DNA from: Actinosynnema pretiosum
GTDB taxonomy: Bacteria > Actinomycetota > Actinomycetes > Mycobacteriales > Pseudonocardiaceae
Direction of reading: 5' to 3'
Length of the DNA: 64,000 nt
Assembly (NCBI RefSeq): GCF_024171695.1
Contig: NZ_JAMTCF010000006.1
Coordinates: 248,001 to 312,000 of the forward strand
The translations under genes were made by a program, and so were the position numbers. This document shows, piece by piece, positions 10,345 to 17,894 of this stretch. Under the pieces are notes generated by a model that did no database searches, was not told where the DNA came from, and worked only from the letters and a program-made list of their open reading frames with translations. Positions within the stretch are counted from its first letter, which is position 1. Each line of letters starts with the position of its first letter.

Positions 10345-11143
10345 CTACTTCCAGTAGCTGTCGTTCATCAGGGGATCTGCGACGACCACCACGGCGGGCC
10401 GGGGCGATCCACCGAGGTAGCGAATGGCGTTGTTGCACCTGCTTCCCCGAGCGGCGGACCCCCTTCCGTTGGCGGCGCCGTCCAGGATCACCCCGATCGC
10501 GTGGCAGTTCCCCTGCGCGTCGACCAGAACGCCGCCGTCCATGTTCGTGAGCTGGGCAGCGAGGGCCTTCAACCGTGGGACGTCCAGTGCGGGCTCGGGC
10601 AGGTGGCCCACGCCGTCCTTGACGGTGAACAGCACCGCATCGTCGTGCGCCAGCTCCCACACACCGCGTTCGAGCAAGGTCGAGACGAACACCGATTCCG
10701 ACGTCGGGTCTTAGTCCGGGGAGACCTCCCCCAGGCCGTAGGCCTTCTCACCGTCGCACAGCAGGGCGCTGTGCTCCCCCGTCGCCTCGATGAGCTTGCG
10801 CGTGGCGCGGGAGTCCCTGAAGGCAACAGGGCGAGCCAAGCGGAGCTTGCAGCGGACAGCCGGGTTCTCCTCGCGCGGCGAAGACGATCCGCCCGTCCCC
10901 CCACCTGTTCTCGTAGGGCAGGACCGACATGTCGTTCAAGTAGAACTGGTGCTCTCTCCCGTAAAAACCACCACACCGGGCGAGCACGCCCATGAACATC
11001 CGGTTCGTCGCGTTCCTGGCGATCTCACCGCAGGCGACCCCGACCCACCTCCGCTCACTCCGGGTCACGACGAACATACCCGCCGAAAAACCGCTTTCCC
11101 TTGCCCAGCCCGAAAACCGCCCCCCGCCTTCCCGTTGGGACAA
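10345..11143 (-). pseudogene. Broken DisA_N-like nucleotide-sensor gene (DACNV-type)
   Basis: Three coherent pieces join into one protein. The N-terminal piece (reading down from 11143) contains ARNATNRMFMGVLARCGGFY and YENRWGDGRIVF. After a frame change near 10871-10880 the next piece reads REENPAVRC...RKLIEATGEHSALLCDGE. A TAA at 10711-10713 interrupts the frame, and the last piece continues VFVSTLLERGVWEL to the stop. The C-terminal part holds MDGGVLVDAQGNCHAIGVIL and ARGSRCNNAIRYL, which match the DGA and GTRHRAA regions of diadenylate cyclase (DisA_N) folds. The catalytic RHR is absent, as in DACNV-type domains proposed to sense nucleotide messengers in conflict systems. The full-length gene would be longer at its N-terminus; here it abuts the divergent gene at 11152. 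One frameshift plus one nonsense codon make a pseudogene likely. Family call is moderate, the breakage is directly visible. Confidence 0.7.
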
Positions 11144-11151
11144 TGCCCCCT

Positions 11152-12330
11152 ATGGGGGACATCGACTTCTTCGCCGACCTGCTCACCACCGGCACCCTCC
11201 TCGGCGTCGACCACACCAGCTCCTTCGACGAGGTCCGCGACCGCCTCGGCCCCGAGTGGTTGCCGCAGGACGACGTCCCCGGTTCCACGCACTGCCGCCA
11301 GGACGAGCTCGCCACCTTCTGCTGGACCCGCCTCTACGTCCCCCGGCACGTCGGCGAGTGGCGGTTCTCCTGGTTCGGCGCGCTTCCCCGGTTGCTCCCC
11401 CGCCTCACCCAGGTCGACCGGGTGATCACCGAGCGGTACGGGCCCTTCCGGCGGGCTCTGCTGCACGAGCGGGAGTTGCGGGCGGCGGTCGGGGCGCGCG
11501 GGTTCGCCGTGGAGGAGCTGCCTCGGGAAGCCGGTGGGCACCGGGTGCTCTGGGCGCCCGCGACCGGGATGGTGGCGCTGGTCGAGCCCGACTCGTACCC
11601 GCCGTCCTGGGAACTTGCCCGCCGTCCGCCCTCGCCGTACCCGCCGGGCGCGGTGCTGTGCGTGACGCACGACCGCGAGGGCGCCGACTACGGGGTGCTG
11701 CAGAAGGCCCGGCCGCGCGAGCAGGAGTTCCACGCGCTGGCGCACCGGGTGCGCGGGATGACCGAGGTCGACCCCGACTGGGTGCGGGAGCAGTCCGCCG
11801 GGCAGGACCTGCGGGACTGGTGGCGGGTGCTGCGCCGCCGGGTCGGGGGCGTGGCGGGCGACCGGATGGCGGTGAGCGTGCTGCGGCTGGACCGCGCGGT
11901 GTTCGAGCTGGGCGTGGTGCCGCCGGACGAGGTCGCCGTGACGCGCGCGCTGTGGGCCGCCGAGGCGCCGTGGACGGGCGGGCAGGTGCCGGACGGGGTG
12001 CCGCCCGAGGCGATCCTGGCCGACTGGCTGGCCGCCGTGCCGCCGCTCGCGGCGGTCGAGGCGCTGTGCGACCGGCGGTTGGACGAGCCGCGCACCCGGC
12101 AGGCGCGCGTGCTGCGCGACCAGCTGCACGTGCTCGCCGACCTGCTGCCGATGCTGGACCGCAGGTCGGTGGCGCTGCTGCGCCCGTGGCTGGAGCTGCG
12201 CCCCCGGTTGCTGTCGGGCCGCGACGTGAGCGCGGCGCCGCCGGGGCCGGTCGTCGGGTTGGAGACGCTCAGGGCGGAGCCTGCGCAGCGGCGTTCGCTG
12301 CTGGGGCGGCTGCGGGGTGCGAGCCGCTGA
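11152..12330 (+). CDS. Tandem paralog 1, immunity-like hypothetical protein
   Basis: A 392-residue protein and the first of three adjacent paralogs. It begins GDIDFFADLLTTGTLLGVDHTS, aligned with the N-termini of the next two genes, which supports the ATG at 11152 over upstream codons. Shared landmarks are DHTS, a Trp-containing beta region, ERYGPFRR, ARGFAVEEL and the C-terminal block ALCDRRLDEPRTRQARVLRDQLH. It is longer than its siblings through a central Pro-rich segment and a C-terminal tail. No signal peptide or catalytic motif is seen. The N-terminal half resembles small alpha/beta proteins that accompany polymorphic toxins, and toxin/immunity remnants follow downstream. A role as an immunity or target-mimic protein is inference from context. 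Confidence 0.75.
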   Translation: MGDIDFFADLLTTGTLLGVDHTSSFDEVRDRLGPEWLPQDDVPGSTHCRQDELATFCWTRLYVPRHVGEWRFSWFGALPRLLPRLTQVDRVITERYGPFRRALLHERELRAAVGARGFAVEELPREAGGHRVLWAPATGMVALVEPDSYPPSWELARRPPSPYPPGAVLCVTHDREGADYGVLQKARPREQEFHALAHRVRGMTEVDPDWVREQSAGQDLRDWWRVLRRRVGGVAGDRMAVSVLRLDRAVFELGVVPPDEVAVTRALWAAEAPWTGGQVPDGVPPEAILADWLAAVPPLAAVEALCDRRLDEPRTRQARVLRDQLHVLADLLPMLDRRSVALLRPWLELRPRLLSGRDVSAAPPGPVVGLETLRAEPAQRRSLLGRLRGASR

Positions 12331-12352
12331 CCGGGCGGGGAGCATCCGGGGT

Positions 12353-13330
12353 GTGAGCGACCTGGACTTCCTCGCCGACCTGGTGACCACCGGAACCGTC
12401 CTCGGGCTGGACCACACCAGCGGCGTGGACGAGGTGGTCGCGGTGTTCGGCGACCGGGTCGCCCCCGGCCGCCCGAGTCCGAGCACGCCGCTGGTCGACT
12501 TCGCCTGGTCGCGCGGCCCGCTCGGCTGGGAGGTCGACCGGTGCGAGGCGCAGGCGCATCGGCTCGGCTACCTGGGAGGCCGGGTCGGCGACCCGCTGGT
12601 GGCGCGCTACGGCCCGTTCCGGCACGAGCCCCTGCCGCTGGACGAGCTGGTCGACGCGGTGGGGGCGCGCGGGTTCGCGCTGGTGGAGCTGACGGGGCCG
12701 GGGGCGCGGCACCGGGAGCTGCTCGCCCCCGCCTCGGGGGTGGTCGTCCGGGGCAGGGGGGACGCCGACGGGTCGGTGCGGTCGGCGTGGATCGGGGCGG
12801 GTGGGCGTCGCAGGGCCGCGCTGCACCGGGCGGCCGGGCGGGAGGCGGAGTTCCGGCGGGCCGCGCAGCGCCTGGTCGCCGTGCCCGAACCGCTGCTGCG
12901 CGAGCGCCTGTCCGCGCGCGTGGGCGACGACCGCGAAGCGGAGTGGGCCGGGTTGTCCGCAGCCGTGCGGTGGTCGACCGGGCGGGCGCAGGTCGAGCGG
13001 CGCGCCAGGGTGTTCCGGGTGGCGGTGGAGGTGGGGCCGGTCCCGCCGGGCGAGGCGGCGCTGCTCGTGGCCCGCTGGATCCGGCGCCGACCCGAGCTGG
13101 CCTGGCGCACCCCGGACCAGGCGGCGCGGGACTGGCTCGCCGCCGCGCCCGCGAACCCCGAGGCGCTGTGCGACCGGGTGCTCGACGAGCCCGGCACGGC
13201 GGCGGCGCGGGCGCTGCGCGACCAGGTGCACGAGCTGCGCCTGCTGATCCCGCTGCTGTCCCCCGACGTCGCGGACGAGCTGCGCCCGTGGCGGGAAATG
13301 CGCTCCCGCCTGCTGGCACCGTCCTCTTAG
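12353..13330 (+). CDS. Tandem paralog 2, immunity-like hypothetical protein
   Basis: A 325-residue paralog of both neighbours. The GTG at 12353 is chosen because SDLDFLADLVTTGTVLGLDH aligns residue for residue with the start of paralog 3. It shares RYGPFRHEPLPLDELVDAV and the C-terminal block TPDQAARDWLAAAP...ALCDRVLDEPGTAAARALRDQVH. At DNA level its first 70 or so bases and a stretch near its 3' end are almost identical to paralog 3, while the middle (residues about 40-180) has diverged strongly. It lies 22 bp after paralog 1 and 11 bp before paralog 3, so the three are probably one transcript. Function unknown; no known domain can be named with certainty. Confidence 0.75.
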   Translation: MSDLDFLADLVTTGTVLGLDHTSGVDEVVAVFGDRVAPGRPSPSTPLVDFAWSRGPLGWEVDRCEAQAHRLGYLGGRVGDPLVARYGPFRHEPLPLDELVDAVGARGFALVELTGPGARHRELLAPASGVVVRGRGDADGSVRSAWIGAGGRRRAALHRAAGREAEFRRAAQRLVAVPEPLLRERLSARVGDDREAEWAGLSAAVRWSTGRAQVERRARVFRVAVEVGPVPPGEAALLVARWIRRRPELAWRTPDQAARDWLAAAPANPEALCDRVLDEPGTAAARALRDQVHELRLLIPLLSPDVADELRPWREMRSRLLAPSS

Positions 13331-13341
13331 GATCACCGTCC

Positions 13342-14349
13342 GTGAGCGATCTGGACTTCTTCACCGACCTGGTGACCACCGGAACCGTCCTCGGCCTGGA
13401 CCACACCAGCGCGGTCGACGAGCTGCGCGCCGCGTTCGGCGACGACGGCGACCCCGAGCTGATCCGGGGGGACGTCCTGGTCAACGGGCTGCCGCTGGTC
13501 GAGTTCGGCTGGTGGCGGGGTCCGCGCGGGTGGGAGATCACCTACTTCGGCGGCCAGCCCCTCCGGTTGCGCTACCTGGACGGGGAGGTCGGCGGTCCCC
13601 TCGTCGACCGGTACGGCCCCTTCCGGCACGGGGACCTGCTGCTGGACGAGCTGGTCGCGGCGGTGGAAGCGCGCGGGTTCGGGCTGGTGGAGCTGCCGCA
13701 CCACGACCCGGCGTACACCAGGCTCGGCTCGGTGGGCGGGGTGGACGTGCTGGCCGTGCGGGACGCGGCGGAGGCCGGGCACGGGGTCGACGGGCAGGTG
13801 CTCAAGGTGCTGGGCACGCCGCTGTCCTGGCGGCAGCGCGCCTGGGCGCGCGCGGAGCACCGGCTGGAGGAGTTCCGGCGGGTGGCGCGCGGGTTCTACG
13901 AGGTGTCCGAGGCGCGGTTGCGGGACCGGCTGGTCGAGCTGGCCGGGCGGGTGGACCCGGAGGCCGAGTGGGCGGGGTTGTCCAGCGCGCTGCACTCGAC
14001 CAACGCCGGGGAGCTCACCGAGCGCCGGGCCAGGGTGACGCGGGTGGCCGCCGAGGCCGGGCTCGTCCCGCCGGGCGAGGCTGCGGTGACGGCGGTCGAG
14101 TGGCTGCTGGACGCCCCGGACCTGGCCTGGCGCACCCCCGACCAGGCGGCGCGGGACTGGCTCGCCGCCGCGCCCGCGAACGCGGAGGCACTGTGCGACC
14201 GCAGGCTCGGTGAGGCCGACACCCGTGCCGCCCGCCTGCTGCGCAACGAGCTGCACGGCCTGCGCCACCTGCCGCCGCTGCTGTCCCCGGACGTCGCGGA
14301 CGCCCTGCGGCCGTGGCTGGAGCTGCGGCCCCGGCTGCTCGCGGGGTGA
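13342..14349 (+). CDS. Tandem paralog 3, immunity-like hypothetical protein
   Basis: A 335-residue protein and the last of the trio. The GTG at 13342 is set by alignment with paralog 2 (SDLDFFTDLVTTGTVLGLDH). The N-terminal region contains VEFGWWRGPRGWEITYFGG, a beta-rich pattern seen in many small actinomycete immunity-type proteins; the middle carries DRYGPFRHGDLLLDELVAAV and the end TPDQAARDWLAAAPANAEAL followed by RPWLELRPRLL. It converges on the broken SUKH gene. The conserved N- and C-terminal blocks with a variable centre suggest that specificity lies in the centre. Role inferred from context only. Confidence 0.75.
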   Translation: MSDLDFFTDLVTTGTVLGLDHTSAVDELRAAFGDDGDPELIRGDVLVNGLPLVEFGWWRGPRGWEITYFGGQPLRLRYLDGEVGGPLVDRYGPFRHGDLLLDELVAAVEARGFGLVELPHHDPAYTRLGSVGGVDVLAVRDAAEAGHGVDGQVLKVLGTPLSWRQRAWARAEHRLEEFRRVARGFYEVSEARLRDRLVELAGRVDPEAEWAGLSSALHSTNAGELTERRARVTRVAAEAGLVPPGEAAVTAVEWLLDAPDLAWRTPDQAARDWLAAAPANAEALCDRRLGEADTRAARLLRNELHGLRHLPPLLSPDVADALRPWLELRPRLLAG

Positions 14350-14389
14350 CCGGCGGAACCGCTGGTGGAGCCATGCTCACCGCGAGCCG

Positions 14390-14873
14390 TCACGACCAGT
14401 CGAAGTACTCCTCACGAGCGGGGTCGCTCTTCCCGCGCGCCCGCCGCGAGAGCAACCGGCCCCCTCGGTGAGGGCCCACAGCGGTGGATCGACGAGGCCG
14501 AGGCCGCCCCGTCCACCACCAGGTAGGAAGACCCCGCGGCGTCCAGCACGACCAGCATCCCCTCGGCGTCCACCATCCCGTGCCCGCCCTCGTCGCCACT
14601 GCCCAGCCGGGCGGCGTCGTGCTCGTCGAGGCAGTCCAGGGCGTCCCGCTTGCTCTCGCCGTCGAGGACGCCCCCGAAGGAAGACCCGGAAAGCCACATG
14701 CCGGGTTCACGTCCCATGAGCCGCAGCACTTCGCGGAGCGCGGCGGGAACGCCTGAAGCCCGCTGCGCACGCGCGACCCCGTCGATCTCCTCCGCCGAGG
14801 CGCCGACGACCTCGTCCGCGCGAAAGCCCTCGGCCACCACCCGCGCGAAGGTGTCCCGCACCCGCTGAACCAC
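14390..14873 (-). pseudogene. SMI1/KNR4 (SUKH) family immunity protein, apparently frameshifted twice
   Basis: From the GTG at 14873 one frame reads a SUKH-type N-terminus (EEIDGVARAQRASGVPAALREVLRLMG, interrupted here only for display) and continues to YLVVDGA. After that the sensible reading moves to a second frame (VDPPLWALTE) and then a third (GRLLSRRARGKSDPAREEYF, ending DWS) with its stop at 14390. The joined product resembles a complete SUKH protein ending in a typical acidic-aromatic tail, while the undisturbed frame ends at 14412 in Arg-rich nonsense. SUKH proteins are immunity factors for polymorphic toxins, which fits the neighbouring MORN protein and toxin stub. Two single-base indels about 40 bp apart are needed, so this is either a pseudogene or a sequencing error. 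Confidence 0.55.
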
Positions 14874-14895
14874 GACTGCGACGCGGCAGGATGCG

Positions 14896-15222
14896 TCAAG
14901 GGGTGTCGGGGAAGGTGTCGACCAGCAGGGCTCCGTCGACGTCCCACTCGCGACGGGCGACGTGGCCGCGCTCGTCGAAGAGGTCCTCCCTGGCCAGCCT
15001 GCCGCTGGGGTGCCAGCGGCGGTGCAGGCCGACCGACAACCCCATCCGCATCACCCCTTCCTTGTAAGGGCCGCCGTCCGGGTATGTCTCCCTATAAGGG
15101 CCGTCGTAGTAGCCCGAGGTGCAGGTGTAGAGCGTGATCACGCTGCCGTCCTCGCGCAGCTCGACCACCTCGCCGGTGTACGGCTCGCCCCCGTGGAGGA
15201 CGAACTCGCCGTCCTCGTCCAC
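14896..15222 (-). CDS. YwqK/MORN-type immunity (antitoxin-like) protein
   Basis: A 108-residue protein with MORN-like beta-hairpin repeats: GEPYTGEVVEL, YYDGPYRETYPDGGPYKEG and LHRRWHPSGRLAREDLF. This arrangement is typical of the YwqK family of toxin-neutralising proteins coded beside T7SS-exported toxins. The GTG at 15222 is the first usable start. The same frame runs a further 12 codons upstream (TRVEADD), which look like the family's normal N-terminus but begin with ACG, so the original start may have been lost. It lies directly downstream of the toxin stub on the same strand. Any current function would be orphan immunity. Confidence 0.7.
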   Translation of the reverse strand: MDEDGEFVLHGGEPYTGEVVELREDGSVITLYTCTSGYYDGPYRETYPDGGPYKEGVMRMGLSVGLHRRWHPSGRLAREDLFDERGHVARREWDVDGALLVDTFPDTP

Positions 15223-15232
15223 GTCGTCGGCT

Positions 15233-15349
15233 TCAACTCGCGTGAGGGGACTCTCCCCTCAGGGTGTGCGGACGGGCAGCGGGGAAATCGGGGTGCAGCA
15301 CGTCCAATCCGGCCGGAGCCTGCGCCACCAGCGGATTCTCGCCAGCCAT
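15233..15349 (-). pseudogene. 38-residue remnant of a T7SS-exported polymorphic toxin
   Basis: The ATG at 15349 overlaps the stop of the EspC-like gene (TGATG), the usual coupling in these cassettes. The product starts MAGENPLVAQAPAGLDVLH, which matches the N-terminus of actinobacterial T7SS effector proteins (x-ENPLVAx) that normally continue for several hundred residues before a C-terminal toxin domain. Here it stops after 38 residues, and the immunity gene follows within 11 bp. The long central and toxic parts are therefore deleted. The interpretation rests on the N-terminal motif and gene order. Confidence 0.6.
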
Positions 15350-15660
15350 CACCCGGCCCCGTTGATGTCGCGGAAGGTCTGCGCGACCCCGTCCTCCATC
15401 TCCCGGTACTGCCGCACCGCGCCCTCGATCTCGGTCCCCGAGGCGTCCAGCGCGTCCACCGCCCCGCCCAGCGCGGTCAGGCCCAAGCTCTCCACCGGGT
15501 CCAGCATCATCCGGAACGGCTGGCACAGGATGCCGTAGGCGTCCGTCGGCATGCTGACCGTGCGGGCCGCGTCCACCGCGCCCTGCACCCGCGTGCTGAG
15601 GTCCGCGAGCTGCCTGCCGTGCACGGCCAGCTGCTCGGCGACGATCTCGTAACCGCTCAT
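15349..15660 (-). CDS. EspC-like type VII secretion target
   Basis: A 103-residue helical protein resembling the T7SS_ESX_EspC family: GYEIVAEQLAVHGRQLADLS, then the conserved central DAYGILCQPFRMML, and a second long helix ending REMEDGVAQTFRDINGAG. Such proteins partner in export of the toxin coded next to them. The ATG at 15660 gives the standard N-terminus (MSGYEIV). It is first in a same-strand series with the toxin stub (1-bp overlap), the MORN immunity gene and the SUKH gene. No WXG motif is present, as expected for EspC-type members. The T7SS machinery itself is not in this window. Confidence 0.82.
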   Translation of the reverse strand: MSGYEIVAEQLAVHGRQLADLSTRVQGAVDAARTVSMPTDAYGILCQPFRMMLDPVESLGLTALGGAVDALDASGTEIEGAVRQYREMEDGVAQTFRDINGAG

Positions 15661-15835
15661 GCCCGCTCCCCCGTCGCGCCGCGCCCCCGCCGGGCGGTTC
15701 CCGCAGTGATCGTAAGCCGGCCCCCGCAGCGGGAACCGCACTTCGGACAAACCCGTGCTGACCTGCGCGAAGATCACGACCCCGGACGCCCGGCGAGCGT
15801 TCGGGAGCCGGACGTGATCAAGCTAGGGTGTCCTC

Positions 15836-16222
15836 ATGGGTTACACCGACGAGGAGAGCCGGACGCTGCGCACCGCCGTCTACGGCGCGATGGTGCTGGT
15901 GTCGGTAGCGGACGAGGGCGCGCTCGACCAGGAGACGCACGCGGGCGTGCGGGCGATGGCCGCCCTGCCCGACGAGGTGCGCGCGGCGATCTCGGCGGAC
16001 GCCCCGGAGCTTCCGGGCGGCACGGTGGCCGAGGTGGAGCACGGGGTGCTCGCGGCGCTGCGCCAGTCGTTCGCGCTGGTGGCGTACCGCGCGCCGCAGG
16101 ACGCGGAGGCGTTCGCCGACGCCGTGGTGGAGATCTGCCGCGAGGTGGCGACCGCCGACGGGAGCGTCGCGCAGGCCGAGCACGCGGCCGTGGTGAGGAT
16201 CAGGACCGCGCTGAACCGCTGA
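15836..16222 (+). CDS. Small TerB-like helical protein
   Basis: A 128-residue acidic, all-helical protein. The pattern TAVYGAMVLVSVADEGALDQ...VVEICREVATADGSVAQAEHAAV contains two D-G acid loops after helices (ADEGALDQE and ADGSVAQAE), which is how TerB/tellurite-resistance-type metal-binding domains look. It begins with an ATG at 15836, divergent from the EspC-like gene, and ends just before a hairpin shared with the kinase gene. Function not established; the TerB resemblance is a pattern judgement. Confidence 0.65.
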   Translation: MGYTDEESRTLRTAVYGAMVLVSVADEGALDQETHAGVRAMAALPDEVRAAISADAPELPGGTVAEVEHGVLAALRQSFALVAYRAPQDAEAFADAVVEICREVATADGSVAQAEHAAVVRIRTALNR

Positions 16223-16231
16223 GCGGGCCGG

Positions 16232-16260
16232 GGTGGGGCGGCCTCCTCGGCCACCCCACC
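16232..16260. terminator. Bidirectional hairpin between convergent genes
   Basis: GGTGGGGCGGCC (16232-16243), a 5-base loop, then GGCCACCCCACC (16249-16260). The 12-bp stem has one mismatch and sits 10 bp after the stop of the TerB-like gene and 10 bp before the stop of the convergent kinase gene. There is no U tract, as is common in actinomycetes. Confidence 0.75.
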
Positions 16261-16269
16261 CTGCGGGTC

Positions 16270-17763
16270 TCAGCCGCGCGCGCTGCCGGTCCGGTCGGCC
16301 CCGTCCTTGTTCGCCAGGACGCACACGACCTCCTTGGCGCCGATCGCGTCGCCCTCCTTGTACTCCCACTCCTCCTTGGTGGGGGCCATGGCGTAGAACA
16401 CCAGCGCGTCGCGCTTGTCGGCGCTCACCCGCACGGTCCGCGCGTGCAGGTCGCAGTAGTGCAGCGCGTAGTCCCGGAACCACTCCTGGCCGGGATAGGG
16501 CACCGCGAGGCCCTTCTCGGCGCGGTCGTAGAACGGGGTCTCCGCCGCGTAGCGCTCGATCTTGTGCGGCTGCGAGCAGTCCACGTTCTGCTGCCAGTCG
16601 AACGCCGCGCCCTTGTTGATCAGCTTGGTGCCGCAGCCCTGCTCGCCCATGGCCCACACCGGGATGTCGCCCTGCCTGCCGAAGCTGAAGAACGTCACGT
16701 CCAGCTCCGTCTTCGGCGCGTCCGACCCGGTGGTCGGGGTGGACCCGGCGGCCTCGGTGGAGTCGGACAGGGCGCGCCCGGCGAAGAACGCGCCGGTGGC
16801 CAGCAGCAGCGCCACGACGCCCGCGGCGATCAGCACCGGCGCGCGCTTGGCGGGCTCGGCGGGGGCGGGCCGGACCTGGCCGGTCTCGGCGGTGGGACCG
16901 GCGGCGACGGCCACCGGCCTGGTCGCGTTGCCGGACAGCAGCGCGGCGGCCTGGGTCGCGGTGAGCCGGGCCCTGGGGTCGGCGGCGAGCAGGCCCGCGA
17001 TGGCGGCGGCGACCGAGCCGTGCGCCAGGCGCAGCTGCGGCGTCTCGTTCATGATCGCGTGCAGGGTGGACGCGGTGGAGGTGCGCTGGAACGGGGCCGC
17101 GCCCTCGACCGCGTAGGCCAGGGTCGCGCCGAACGCCCACAGGTCGGAGGCCGGGGTGGCCGCCTCGCCGCGCACCCGCTCCGGGGACAGGTAGGCGGGC
17201 GAGCCGATGATGGCGTTGTTGAGCGTCAGACCGGGGTCGTCGACGGCCTGGGCGATGCCGAAGTCGGTCAGCTTCACCTGGCCGTCCGGGCACACCAGGA
17301 TGTTGCCGGGCTTGACGTCGCGGTGCACGATGCCCGCGCCGTGCGCGGCCTGGAGCGCGGAGAGCACCCGCAGGCCGATGCCCGCCACGTGCTCGGCGGG
17401 CATGGGGCCGTTGCGCTTGACCAGGGTGTCCAGCGGCTGCCCCTCCACCAGCTCCATGACGATGTAGGTCACGCCGTTCTCGACGATCACGTCGAACACG
17501 GTGACCACGGCGGGGTCGTTGAGCGCGCCCGCCGTGCGGGCCTCGCGCAGCACCCGCTGCTGGAGCACCTGCACCTCCTGGGGCGGCAGCCCCTCGGGCA
17601 GGTGCAGCTCCTTGATGGCGACCTTGCGGTTGATGAGGTTGTCGTGGGCTCGCCAGACCACGCCCATCGCGCCCCGGCCCAGCTCGGCCAGCAGCGCGTA
17701 CCGGTTCCCGATGATCCTCGGCGCCGCAGCGCCTTCCTGTGGACCGCTCACGGCGTCGTTCAA
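16270..17763 (-). CDS. Receptor Ser/Thr protein kinase (PknB-type) with Cys-rich extracellular domain
   Basis: A 497-residue Hanks-type kinase. The catalytic domain (about residues 20-280) has the Gly loop GRGAMGVVW, the ATP Lys (VAIKEL, K51), HRDVKPGN (D150), DFG (168-170) and AYLSPE, so it should be active. A membrane segment lies at about 310-330. The extracellular part (about 350-490) has four Cys in GCGTKL, DCSQPH, HYCDLH and VVCVLA; its spacing and the Cys-S-Q-P-H pattern resemble the septum-formation type sensor domain, with no PASTA repeats. It would sense an external or envelope signal and phosphorylate cytoplasmic proteins. It is convergent with the TerB-like gene and lies 132 bp downstream of the DUF4082 gene on the same strand. 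Confidence 0.92.
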   Translation of the reverse strand: MNDAVSGPQEGAAAPRIIGNRYALLAELGRGAMGVVWRAHDNLINRKVAIKELHLPEGLPPQEVQVLQQRVLREARTAGALNDPAVVTVFDVIVENGVTYIVMELVEGQPLDTLVKRNGPMPAEHVAGIGLRVLSALQAAHGAGIVHRDVKPGNILVCPDGQVKLTDFGIAQAVDDPGLTLNNAIIGSPAYLSPERVRGEAATPASDLWAFGATLAYAVEGAAPFQRTSTASTLHAIMNETPQLRLAHGSVAAAIAGLLAADPRARLTATQAAALLSGNATRPVAVAAGPTAETGQVRPAPAEPAKRAPVLIAAGVVALLLATGAFFAGRALSDSTEAAGSTPTTGSDAPKTELDVTFFSFGRQGDIPVWAMGEQGCGTKLINKGAAFDWQQNVDCSQPHKIERYAAETPFYDRAEKGLAVPYPGQEWFRDYALHYCDLHARTVRVSADKRDALVFYAMAPTKEEWEYKEGDAIGAKEVVCVLANKDGADRTGSARG

Positions 17764-17894
17764 CTCCAGGTTTGTGCTCGCGTGCAGGGATTCGCGGGGC
17801 TGACGTTACTCAGCGATTGGTCCGGACGTGGTAGGACCCACGCCCGGACCGGGGAACCCCTACTGCGACGCCCCCTGCGCGGGGCGGGTTCCGC

